From positions 2,294,001 through 2,358,000 of the forward strand of contig NZ_CP020892.1 in NCBI RefSeq assembly GCF_002163625.1: a DNA stretch of 64,000 nt, given 5' to 3'. Source of the DNA: Pseudomonas sp. M30-35 (GTDB taxonomy: Bacteria > Pseudomonadota > Gammaproteobacteria > Pseudomonadales > Pseudomonadaceae). Position numbers and translations under genes: made by a program. Positions within the stretch are counted from its first letter, which is position 1. The number at the start of each line of letters is the position of its first letter. The notes below the pieces were generated by a model. The model had not been told where the DNA came from and ran no database searches. It worked only from the letters and a program-made list of their open reading frames with translations. Shown here one piece after another: positions 10,775-22,644 of this stretch.

Positions 10775-11587
10775 TTAATCGACTACATCGACCTTGACCC
10801 GCAAGGTCATATCTTCGCGCCCCTGGGTCGAGTGACGCTGCAAAAAGTCGCTGTTCTGGCTTTGGTTTTGCTCATTGACTCCACCTACCGTAATCCATTG
10901 GCCAATGGGGCCACTGACACGAGTGTCGGTGCTTTGCACGTCAATTACATCGGGACGGCTTTGGCTGACTCGGTCGCGGTTGCTGCTAAGCGAGATATGC
11001 ACTTGTTCGCCAGTCACGCTGGCTGTCACGTAGAAACCACGGGTGACATTGCGGTATTCGGTGTTGTTGTAGGCCTGGCCGTAAGGTCCGGTGCCGGTTG
11101 AGGTCAGTGGCACGCTCTGGCCAACCTGAATAAGCGCTGGATAACCCTCGTTGGTTTGAACCTGCTGGACGCCACCGCCGCGGCTGTTGGTGCTGCGGTT
11201 AATTATCCGCACTTGGTCGCGGCCATTAACTTCACCGCGGCCGATTTGGATCTCGCCATTGCCTGCGCTAATGGTGCCATTGGTGCTGTAGCCGCGATCG
11301 CTTTGTACATTTGAGTCACTGGTATCGACGCTAATCAACAGGCGGCGCGGCTTGGTGTCGAGCTGATCGAGCAGGCTGCGAACTTCATCGATCTTTTCGC
11401 TGGAGGCGTTAACGATCAGCTTATTGCCGTACGGAGTGACTTTGCCTTCATTGCCAAGGGTTGACTGAACCACCGGCAATATTTCATCGGCGGTGCGGAA
11501 GTTCAGGTCGATTACTTGGGTCTCAGCCAGAAGGGTTCGGCTAAGGAAAAGTAGGGCGGCGGCCAACAGCAAGGGGCGCGCAGTCAT
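10775..11587 (-). CDS. Secretin N-terminal-domain protein, periplasmic
   Basis: This is a 270-residue exported protein. The signal peptide runs to about residue 21 (LLLAAALLFLSRTLLAE). It is followed by a secretin/TonB short N-domain (VIDLNFRTADEILPVVQ, then NKLIVNASSEKIDEVRSLLDQLD), the fold seen in type II/III secretins. No secretin pore domain follows. The rest is Ser/Gly/Asn-rich with an Ig-like or beta-rich tail. It overlaps the upstream gene by ATGA (11584-11587), so the two are probably made together. Its function is unknown. A secretin itself is excluded by length. Confidence 0.7.
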   Translation of the reverse strand: MTARPLLLAAALLFLSRTLLAETQVIDLNFRTADEILPVVQSTLGNEGKVTPYGNKLIVNASSEKIDEVRSLLDQLDTKPRRLLISVDTSDSNVQSDRGYSTNGTISAGNGEIQIGRGEVNGRDQVRIINRSTNSRGGGVQQVQTNEGYPALIQVGQSVPLTSTGTGPYGQAYNNTEYRNVTRGFYVTASVTGEQVHISLSSNRDRVSQSRPDVIDVQSTDTRVSGPIGQWITVGGVNEQNQSQNSDFLQRHSTQGREDMTLRVKVDVVD

Positions 11588-12222
11588 AATAAAAAGCTCC
11601 GCAGGTCAGGATCGGTGATGCTAGTTTCCCAAGCTTGATTGAAGTGTGCTTGGCGCAGGCGAACTCGGCCAGCATCTTGATAGCTTGCATAACCGGAGAA
11701 CTGGTCGGCTTCAGGTCGCAGCAGCACGCCACGATCATCGGCTAACAAGTAGCTCGAATCTTCAATTGGATAGTCGGGGTTTAGTTTGCGAATCAATAAG
11801 TTGCTGGATAAACGTCGAGACAGTGTGATCAGACGGTTGCCATCTTTAATGCTGGCATTGAGGTCTTTAACCAGAACTCGCAGGCGGTTTCTTGGGTTGG
11901 CCAGCAGAAATTCAGTGCACGCTTGTTGCACGCTGCTGTGGTGATAAAGCCAGGGTTCAAGATCCTGGCTGTAAATACACAGGCTGCGTCTGGCTTGCTG
12001 TAGCAGTGCGAGCGCGTGGGCGCGAACTTGGTCGGGGGTGTTGAAGTGCTCAAGCGGGATATGCTCGCCAAGCACAAAGGGCGCGGGCTCGCGACTCTGG
12101 TTAATGGCGGCTACTGGCTCGGGGTTATGCACAGAAAAAAGCCCCGGCGACTCAAATTCGATGTCTGGCAGCTCAAGGGCCTCTTCATCGAGTGGTTCGC
12201 GCGGGGCTGTTTCATTGACCAT
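11584..12222 (-). CDS. DUF7931-like conserved protein
   Basis: This is a 212-residue soluble protein conserved, as I recall, next to the GNAT and secretin-domain genes in Pseudomonas. The C-terminal two thirds (ALALLQQARRSLCIYSQDLEPWLY, then RNRLRVLVKDLNASIKDGNRL, then AHFNQAWETS) resemble a phospholipase D-like fold without the HKD catalytic motif. The N-terminal 60 residues are acidic and Pro-rich, probably disordered. It has no signal peptide. The function is unknown, and the DUF name is from memory. Confidence 0.6.
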   Translation of the reverse strand: MVNETAPREPLDEEALELPDIEFESPGLFSVHNPEPVAAINQSREPAPFVLGEHIPLEHFNTPDQVRAHALALLQQARRSLCIYSQDLEPWLYHHSSVQQACTEFLLANPRNRLRVLVKDLNASIKDGNRLITLSRRLSSNLLIRKLNPDYPIEDSSYLLADDRGVLLRPEADQFSGYASYQDAGRVRLRQAHFNQAWETSITDPDLRSFLL

Positions 12223-12297
12223 GTTGACCTCGAAAACCTGTTTAGGCGGCGGCTTTAAGGCTAACCGCTGCTGTATATGCAGGTTTTGGGTGGCCTA

Positions 12298-12723
12298 TCA
12301 GTCGCTGTCACGCACCATATCGACGTGAGGAATACCGGCTTCGAGGTATTCTTCACTAATAATATTAAAGCCTAGCCTTTCATAAAACGCGCTGGCGTGC
12401 ACCTGGGCGCTGAGCATTTGTCGGCGCAGTCCACGTTTTTCGGCCTCGGCAATTGCTGCTTCCATCAATGCGTCACCCACTTTTAGTCCGCGCCAGTCCT
12501 TGAGTACTGAGACGCGACCAATGTGGCCGTCATCCAGCAGGCGCGCTGTGCCGATTGGGTAATCACCCTCGCAGGCCAAAAAATGAGCGGCTTCGGCATC
12601 TTCCGAGTCCCACTCAAGCTCCGGTACGACGGACTGCTCGGCAATAAACACCGCTTCGCGGATGCGCCGAATATCAGCGTTATCTCTCTGCCAATCGGCT
12701 AGCCGAACAGTGATTTTATTCAT
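12298..12723 (-). CDS. GNAT family N-acetyltransferase
   Basis: This is a 141-residue single-domain GNAT acetyltransferase. The order IRRIREAVFIAEQSV, then IGTARLLDDGHIGRVSVLKDWRG (beta4 and start of the acetyl-CoA loop), VGDALMEAAIAEAEKRG and ASAFYERLGFNII is typical. It is closest in style to ElaA-like proteins, and the substrate is unknown. The ATG at 12723 lies inside the end of roxA and has a GGAG site. The frame also runs to a TTG at 12729. Confidence 0.8.
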   Translation of the reverse strand: MNKITVRLADWQRDNADIRRIREAVFIAEQSVVPELEWDSEDAEAAHFLACEGDYPIGTARLLDDGHIGRVSVLKDWRGLKVGDALMEAAIAEAEKRGLRRQMLSAQVHASAFYERLGFNIISEEYLEAGIPHVDMVRDSD

Positions 12724-13882
12724 CTGCAAACTCCAGGCTACCTTGCTTGATCAACTCCAGAACCAAGAGGCGACCTTCGTCATCCGCCAGCCATTGGCCG
12801 AGGTTTTCGATGTGCAGCGCATCGGCCGAGCAGATCAGTTTGAGCATTTCGCGCAAGCTGGCGGGTAGCATGCGGCTGTGGCCGCTGGCAAACAGGACCA
12901 AACCATCGCCGACTTCAGACCAGGCCATGCGTGCGCTTGGGTTGCGCACAATGATGGCACCAGCTTCTATCTGGTCGAGGAACTGCTCTTCGTCAATTTC
13001 GATGCCGTTGATCAGTTCTGGGTAGCGCGGCTCGGTCATGAATTGGCCGAACCAGGTCATCAGCAAGCGTTCGTCACCCATGTGTTGGTTGAGAAGCGCT
13101 TTAAGGCGGTCCAGCGAATCGTGTTGAATCTGATGTGGGTCGCTGGTCGGTTGCGCGTCAGCATCGCTGTAGCGCTCTTCATCCGGCAGGAACTGACTCA
13201 AAAAATCAGTAAAGTGGGTCAGTACTTCGGCGGCGCTAGGCGCGCGGAAGCCTACGGAATACGTCATACAATCATCCTCAGCGGTACCACAGTGGGCCAG
13301 AAGTGGCGGCAGATACAGCATGTCGCCAGGTTCAAGAACCCATTCTTCAGTGTGTGCAAATTCAGCAAGGATCTTTAGATCCGAGTGTTCGAGTAGTGGG
13401 CTATTGGAGTCGCACATCTGGCCAACTTGCCAGCGGCGCTTGCCATAGCCCTGAAGCAAAAATACGTCGTAGTTATCAAAGTGCGGGCCAACGCCACCGC
13501 CCGGTGCAGCAAAGCTGACCATGACGTCGTCGATCCGCCATTTCGGCAGAAACTTGAATGCTTCCATCAGCTCAGCGACATCCGGGACGAACTGATCAAC
13601 TGCTTGAACCAGCAGGGTCCAGTCCTTTTCCGGCAATTGGCTGAAGGCATCTTCTGCAAACGGGCCGCGGCGTAGCTCCCATGGGCGCTCGCCATGCTCG
13701 ATCACCAGGCGCGACTCGACTTCTTCTTCGAGGGCCAGGCCAGCAAGTTCGTCCGGCGAGATCGGGCTTTCAAAGTCGGTAAATGCCTGGCGTACCAGTA
13801 ACGGCTTCTTCTGCCAGTAATCGCGGAGAAACTCACGAGGCGTTAAGCCGCCCAGCAACTGCAGTGGATTATCAGGATTCAT
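12716..13882 (-). CDS. roxA: Ribosomal protein uL16 3-hydroxylase (JmjC/cupin)
   Basis: This is a 2-oxoglutarate/Fe(II) oxygenase of the YcfD/RoxA family, which hydroxylates an arginine of ribosomal protein uL16. It has 388 residues. The iron facial triad is visible: HFD in GGGVGPHFDNYDVF and the distal His in LPPLLAHCG. The C-terminal half forms the dimerisation and winged-helix region. It overlaps the following GNAT gene by 8 bp. It begins about 50 bp from the purB terminator. Confidence 0.88.
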   Translation of the reverse strand: MNPDNPLQLLGGLTPREFLRDYWQKKPLLVRQAFTDFESPISPDELAGLALEEEVESRLVIEHGERPWELRRGPFAEDAFSQLPEKDWTLLVQAVDQFVPDVAELMEAFKFLPKWRIDDVMVSFAAPGGGVGPHFDNYDVFLLQGYGKRRWQVGQMCDSNSPLLEHSDLKILAEFAHTEEWVLEPGDMLYLPPLLAHCGTAEDDCMTYSVGFRAPSAAEVLTHFTDFLSQFLPDEERYSDADAQPTSDPHQIQHDSLDRLKALLNQHMGDERLLMTWFGQFMTEPRYPELINGIEIDEEQFLDQIEAGAIIVRNPSARMAWSEVGDGLVLFASGHSRMLPASLREMLKLICSADALHIENLGQWLADDEGRLLVLELIKQGSLEFADE

Positions 13883-13918
13883 CGCTAAGCCTATGAAATT
13901 AATGTTTAGCCTTAAATA

Positions 13919-13945
13919 AAAACGCCCGGCACTGCCGGGCGTTTA
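13919..13945 (-). terminator. Terminator of purB
   Basis: AAACGCCCGGC (13920-13930) and GCCGGGCGTTT (13934-13944) form an 11-bp perfect stem with a 3-base loop about 15 bp after the purB stop. The minus-strand product is followed by a T-rich stretch. Confidence 0.85.
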
Positions 13946-13959
13946 AACGGCTGAGTTGC

Positions 13960-15417
<1,458 letters not shown>

Positions 15418-15514
15418 TCAGCGGTGAGTGTCTTCGTAATGCATGCACATGATTGCAGCTGATTGCTGCGAAATTATTGAATCGTTTTTAAATCAACAGG
15501 CTGCAGCGCTTATC

Positions 15515-16135
15515 TCATCCGCGCAGCATGGCATATAACTCGGTGAGTAATTTTTTGCGACCAAACACCAATTGCCAGCGGTGGCCGCCAAGCTGACGCC
15601 AAAGCCGCGCTGCGCGAATGCCAGTCAGTAGCAAGGCGCGGATTTTTGCGGCGTTGTCGCTTTGCTGCAAATGGCGCATGTCGCCTTGCACCTGAATGCG
15701 TTGGCGGAAGGTGCTGATGGTGTCCTGGTAGAGCGAGCCGCAGTTGGCCATGACATTTTCGTGGGTAACACCGAAGTGCTCAACTTGCTGCTGTATCTGA
15801 TCTAAGCGGCTGGCCATGATCTGCAACAGGTCGTCCCGCTTGGAGAACTGCCGCTCAAGATTGAGCAGGGCCAACGCGTAACGCAGTGGCTCGCGTTGCA
15901 GGCTGGCAGGGTCACGCTCCAGAGAGCTGATCAGCGCACGATAGCCGTCACGTAGATTGAGGTCATCGCCGCCGTAAACGTCCAGTGTTTTCTCTGGATT
16001 ACGCACCAGCAGGCTACCGATTAAGCAGGCGGCAACCGCTTCGCTGGATTGACCCGTGCGGGCGAGTTTGTCGACCTGTACAGCGGCTTCAAACACAGCG
16101 CCGAGGGCGACAAGTTGCTCTTGAGTCTGGTTCAT
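15515..16135 (-). CDS. hflD: High-frequency lysogenization protein HflD homolog
   Basis: This is a 206-residue all-helical protein ([18 protein letters not shown]...) of the HflD/YcfC family, a peripheral membrane protein that in E. coli affects lambda CII stability. Its housekeeping role is unclear. Family context supports the call: it sits between mnmA and purB, as in E. coli and Pseudomonas. Its ATG overlaps the mnmA stop as ATGA (16132-16135). Confidence 0.92.
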   Translation of the reverse strand: MNQTQEQLVALGAVFEAAVQVDKLARTGQSSEAVAACLIGSLLVRNPEKTLDVYGGDDLNLRDGYRALISSLERDPASLQREPLRYALALLNLERQFSKRDDLLQIMASRLDQIQQQVEHFGVTHENVMANCGSLYQDTISTFRQRIQVQGDMRHLQQSDNAAKIRALLLTGIRAARLWRQLGGHRWQLVFGRKKLLTELYAMLRG

Positions 16136-17280
16136 CGACGTATATCCTTGCTGCTCCACGGTTGCGCAACTTCAATCACGCCTCCGCCGAGGCAGATTTC
16201 ACCGTCATAAAACACCACAGATTGGCCCGGTGTCACTGCGCGTTGCGGCATGGCAAAGTTCGCCCGATAGCCGCTGGCAGTCTTTTCCAGTGTGCAGTTC
16301 TGATCACCTTGGCGATAGCGAACCTTGGCGGTTAACTCGCGTGGTTGGCTAAGGTCGACCGGATTTACCCAGTAAATGTCCGAGGCAAGCAGGGCGCTGG
16401 AAAATAACCATGGATGATCATTGCCTTGGCCGACCATCAGGACATTGCGCTCAAGGTCTTTTTGCAGCACGTACCAAGGCTCTTCACTGGCGTCTTTCAA
16501 GCCGCCAATGCCTAAACCTTGGCGCTGACCAATGGTGTGGTACATAAGCCCGTGGTGACGACCAATCACTTCACCTTCAGTGGTTTCAATGTCGCCCGGC
16601 TGAGCTGGCAGGTACTGCTTGAGGAAGTCGCTAAAGCGCCGTTCGCCAATAAAGCAGATGCCGGTTGAGTCCTTCTTCTTGGCCGTCGCCAACTGGTATT
16701 TTTCAGCGATTTCGCGAACCTGCGGTTTCTCGAGTTCACCCACTGGAAATAAGGTTTTAGCGATTTGTTCGCCACCGACTGCGTGCAGGAAGTAGCTTTG
16801 GTCTTTATTCGGGTCGAGGCCTTTGAGCAATTCGGTGCGGCCATCAATATCGCGTCGGCGCACATAATGGCCGGTGGCGATAAGGTCAGCGCCAAGCATC
16901 AGGGCGTAGTCGAGAAAGGCTTTGAACTTGATTTCACGATTACACAGGATGTCTGGGTTGGGCGTGCGACCGGCTTTGTATTCCGCTAAAAAGTGCTCGA
17001 ATACATTGTCCCAGTATTCAGCGGCAAAGTTGGCGGTGTGAAGCTTGATGCCGATTTTGTCGCATACAGCTTGTGCGTCAGCCAGATCGTCCATGGCTGT
17101 GCAGTACTCGGTGCCATCGTCTTCGTCCCAGTTCTTCATGAACAGACCTTCGACCTGATAACCCTGTTCGAGCAGGAGCAGAGCGGACACAGACGAGTCG
17201 ACGCCGCCGGACATACCGACGATTACGCGGGTTGTGGCTGGGTCGTAAAGTTGGGTCGTTTGCATGGCGATATCTGACAT
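16132..17280 (-). CDS. mnmA: tRNA-specific 2-thiouridylase MnmA
   Basis: It installs sulfur at C2 of the wobble uridine U34 in tRNA-Lys, Glu and Gln, receiving sulfur from the TusBCD-TusE relay encoded at 51-53 kb. It has 382 residues. The PP-loop ATPase motif [10 protein letters not shown] is at about residues 22-31. One catalytic cysteine is Cys113 in NPDILCN and the second is in [11 protein letters not shown]. The ATG at 17265 (MQTTQLY) is an alternative start. It is co-transcribed with hflD. Confidence 0.96.
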   Translation of the reverse strand: MSDIAMQTTQLYDPATTRVIVGMSGGVDSSVSALLLLEQGYQVEGLFMKNWDEDDGTEYCTAMDDLADAQAVCDKIGIKLHTANFAAEYWDNVFEHFLAEYKAGRTPNPDILCNREIKFKAFLDYALMLGADLIATGHYVRRRDIDGRTELLKGLDPNKDQSYFLHAVGGEQIAKTLFPVGELEKPQVREIAEKYQLATAKKKDSTGICFIGERRFSDFLKQYLPAQPGDIETTEGEVIGRHHGLMYHTIGQRQGLGIGGLKDASEEPWYVLQKDLERNVLMVGQGNDHPWLFSSALLASDIYWVNPVDLSQPRELTAKVRYRQGDQNCTLEKTASGYRANFAMPQRAVTPGQSVVFYDGEICLGGGVIEVAQPWSSKDIRR

Positions 17281-17349
17281 GGGGAAGTGCGCAGAAGCTC
17301 AAAAGGACGCGATTCTAGCAGGATGCGACGCTGGCGGCGACGACCAGTG

Positions 17350-17790
17350 TCAGTCGCGCAGCAGGCTCAGGGGAAATCGCTCGCCGGCGATGTAATCGTC
17401 AATGCAGCGCAGCACTAATTCGCTGCGCCAACGCTCAGGCTGTGCGGCCAGTTCGTCGCGAGTCAGCCATTGTGGGCCAATAATGCCATCATCCAGCGGC
17501 AGCTCGGGGTGATAGGCGATTGGTTTGGCGGCAAAGCACACGCGCTGATAGGTCACACCATTGCTCGGTGCGGTGTACAGGTAAATTCCGGTTACAGCCG
17601 TTAGCTCGACTTCCCAGCCTGTTTCCTCGAGTGTTTCGCGCAGCGCTGCGTGGTTAAGGGTTTCGTTGGCTTCAAGATGGCCGGCGGGCTGATTAAATAC
17701 CTGGCGGCCTTCAGCGTGCTCTTCGACCAGCAGAAAGCGGCCGTTGTCTTCTACAACTGTGGCGACAGTGATATGCGGTTGCCAACTCAT
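17350..17790 (-). CDS. Nudix hydrolase (NudJ-like)
   Basis: This is a 146-residue Nudix protein. The Nudix box GHLEANETLNHAALRETLEE is complete (G-x5-E-x7-RE-x2-EE) at about residues 39-58. Position next to mnmA and the general sequence suggest the NudJ/YmfB group (pyrimidine diphosphate phosphatase). Substrate cannot be read from the sequence. The ATG at 17790 is used, although the frame also opens at a TTG six bases upstream. Confidence 0.85.
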   Translation of the reverse strand: MSWQPHITVATVVEDNGRFLLVEEHAEGRQVFNQPAGHLEANETLNHAALRETLEETGWEVELTAVTGIYLYTAPSNGVTYQRVCFAAKPIAYHPELPLDDGIIGPQWLTRDELAAQPERWRSELVLRCIDDYIAGERFPLSLLRD

Positions 17791-17823
17791 GTTCAATACC
17801 TTGTTGGTTATCTGTCGTAAAAC

Positions 17824-17852
17824 ACAACCCCCGGCACGTGGCCGGGGGTTGT
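17824..17852 (-). terminator. Terminator of idh
   Basis: CAACCCCCGGC (17825-17835) and GCCGGGGGTTG (17841-17851) make an 11-bp perfect stem with a 5-base loop about 27 bp after the idh stop. A short T-run follows on the minus strand. Confidence 0.8.
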
Positions 17853-17878
17853 GGAATTGCGTGTAACTCGCAGCAGGC

Positions 17879-20104
<2,226 letters not shown>

Positions 20105-21245
20105 CAAGAAAACTCTCTTCTTTGCTAGGCGCGGACATGATCTCGAGATGCACCGTGTAGGCACTTCCACTCAACGGCTTGTCATGAGTCGGAATTCGAG
20201 TTGTTACCACGCAAGGTTGGTTGTACCAGTAGAGTGTTATTCGCCAGCGCTAGGATGATAGTGACTGACGTTTCGAGAGGCGGGCGTCCTGTTACGAACA
20301 TGGCTCTCTCTATGACTTTAAGCTATGACTGTAAGGTCACGGCTGAGCATTATAGCACCGTGCAACGCAAACTAAGAACTTCAAACTGTAGACCAAGGTC
20401 TAGAATGCGGGCGGTAGGCGCACAGCCGTTGTGATGGGCGCTCTTTATTGCGGCCGGTTATTGTGGCCGGCGCAGCTCAGGGACGCTGGGTGCGCCTGTA
20501 CGGTTGTGTTCTTGCGGGATGGCCTCGTGTCTTTTCGGCAACTCAGGTCAGGGCGCGCAGACTGATAATGTTTTTGCTGTGACGGCCAGTCCTGTCGGCC
20601 AGGTGGTTACCCTGCGAGCACACACAGGGTGCGCCTGGTTTGCGGCATCAATGCGAGTACCTGAGCTCGGATATCGTTGGATTTATGCGGTACTCAGAGC
20701 GGAGCAGCGAATGCCTGACGTGGCGAGTCCAGTCATGCGAGGGGCGAGCTATGACCGTGTGGGACCTTTAAACAAGTCACTCAAGTAAGTGATCGACGCC
20801 TGCAGGCATTGGCATTCTCGCGCAATAAAACTTCAAGTGCAGTCTCGAACCTAACATCCAACTGAATAAATTCACGGCCGATGTTCATACCTATCTATAG
20901 GTTTGTATCAATCCACTCCGAATGACAGGTGTGGCGGGCAAGGAATGTTCGTCCCGGTTGCAGGATGTTTCCTACATACTTTTTTTGCAAATACATGACC
21001 ATTTTTAAATCCATCTAGTTAGCAATACCTCACTGGATAGTTTTCATTTTAAAGACATGTACCGATGTCGCGAGATGTTATCTAGGTCACGTTAAGAGGC
21101 TTCCTGTTTGTGTCACGGTAAGTTGGCTCATTTGTATTTAATTTATTTTTATTCGCTATCCAGTGGTGGGGGCAAGCATGCTTTCATAAAAAATTATTAT
21201 CTCACTTGTAGTCTTTAGCTCACATGTAGTCATAAGGAAGTGACG
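20105..21245. other. 1.1-kb gene-free region between idh and the secretion cluster
   Basis: The left part (to about 20800) is GC-balanced, presumably contains the idh promoter, and may include remnants of the ancestral idh-icd spacer. The part from about 20820 to 21245 is clearly AT-richer and leads into the TolC gene. The longest open frame (20504-20788, plus) has no domain features, no ribosome binding site and odd cysteine content, so I do not call it. No tRNA, insertion sequence or clear operator is visible. Confidence 0.5.
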
Positions 21246-22595
21246 ATGCGCTTTTTTTGCTTTGGTCGTTTAGTCTTCGCTATTTCAGTCGGCGTGTGTG
21301 AATTGTTTTCGTTATCAGCTATTGCGGCTGAACCTGTTTCATATGATGCCCCTAAATTCATTGATGTAGAACGAATAACATTGCGTGATAGTGTCATACA
21401 AGCATTCGCTCACGACCCATCTATTGCTCAGATGATTTCACAGGTTGGTATTGGTCAGGCGCTGATAGATGAAGCTGAGAGCGCATGGCAGCCGCAGATC
21501 GGACTGCAGTCGGGGTTCGGTGGGGCAAAGGGCCGGTTACCCAATGAAGATGATAATTACACTGATAAAACCTACGGGGTTACATTAACGCAACTGGTCT
21601 ATGACTTTGGTAAAACGCGCAATAATATCCTGCAGCAGAAGAATATTAAGCAGAGCTATATATACGCGCTACAACAAACAATGAGCGATGTTGCAAGGAA
21701 AACTGCAAAAACCTATTTGTTGATCAAGCGTTACGGTGCATTAAGGGGCGCCGCTGAAGCAGGCGTTAGGTCGCTCCGGACTGTCGAACGCATTGCCAGG
21801 GTTTGCGCCAGCAGCGGACTTAGCTCAAGCTCGGATTATCTACAGGCGCAGTCCCGTATTGCCAGTATGCAGTCACAAGTTGAACAGTTTTACACCCAGC
21901 GTGAAACGGCTGTTGCGCAACTTGAGGTGCTAACAGGGGTCCGCACAAGCACCTACTCAGTTCCACCGCTGGGGCTCAACGAACAAACAATGCAGGTCGC
22001 AGCAATTGATTTTTCAGCTATTGCCGCTGTTAAAAAGGCGATGGTCGAGTCCGACGCGGCTTCTAAGGTTATAGAGAAAAATAAAGCGGGGTATCTACCA
22101 ACCATCAAACTAGAAGCGGGACGCACTCGCTATCAAAATAAAAACGACCCCTATTGGGATAATCAAATCTATTTGAATTTGGATGTTCCACTGTATACCG
22201 GCGGTGCTGTGTCCGCACGCGTAGCCCAGGCAGTGGGTGCCAAAGAGTCGGCTGAGCAAAGCATCAATAAAGTAAAGTTTGATGTGATGACCAACGCCTC
22301 GACGGCGTACTCGAATTATAAAGGCTCACAAAGCAATCGTGTCGTTAGCATTCGCCAGGTTGATATCGCTAAAAAAGCACGCGGTGTTTACTTGGATGAA
22401 TACAAACTAAGCCGTCGAAGTGTTAACGATCTAATAACTGTTGAGCAAGATTTGTATCAGTCTCACCTGGCATTGCTCAGTGCTGAGTTTGATGGCTGGG
22501 ATGCCGCGGTGGACTATGCATCAGCCGTTGACGGTCTTGCTGATGTGTTAGGCATACACACCGCTGAAGAAACGGAAAGTCTTCCAGGCATTTAA
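21246..22595 (+). CDS. TolC-family outer membrane channel of type I secretion system
   Basis: This is an outer-membrane channel and periplasmic tunnel for type I secretion. It has 449 residues with a signal peptide ending near residue 28 (SLSAIAA/EPVS). Two TolC-type repeats are visible, each starting with an AVAxDPS-like helix (RDSVIQAFAHDPSIAQM) and holding the LTQLVYDFGKTRN and LDVPLYTGGAVSARV motifs typical of AggA/LapE/BapB proteins. The ATG at 21246 has AAGGAAG 5 bases upstream. An in-frame GTG at 21240 overlaps that site. It is the first gene of a cluster with adhesin, ABC and HlyD genes. Confidence 0.92.
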   Translation: MRFFCFGRLVFAISVGVCELFSLSAIAAEPVSYDAPKFIDVERITLRDSVIQAFAHDPSIAQMISQVGIGQALIDEAESAWQPQIGLQSGFGGAKGRLPNEDDNYTDKTYGVTLTQLVYDFGKTRNNILQQKNIKQSYIYALQQTMSDVARKTAKTYLLIKRYGALRGAAEAGVRSLRTVERIARVCASSGLSSSSDYLQAQSRIASMQSQVEQFYTQRETAVAQLEVLTGVRTSTYSVPPLGLNEQTMQVAAIDFSAIAAVKKAMVESDAASKVIEKNKAGYLPTIKLEAGRTRYQNKNDPYWDNQIYLNLDVPLYTGGAVSARVAQAVGAKESAEQSINKVKFDVMTNASTAYSNYKGSQSNRVVSIRQVDIAKKARGVYLDEYKLSRRSVNDLITVEQDLYQSHLALLSAEFDGWDAAVDYASAVDGLADVLGIHTAEETESLPGI

Positions 22596-22644
22596 CCCTG
22601 AATAGTTAGATGTTATGAGTTAATTGCAAAGGTGAATATTTGAT

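Noticed and set aside
20504..20788. 94-codon plus-strand frame before the secretion cluster
   Set aside because: No ribosome binding site, no domain and an unusual composition. Probably chance.
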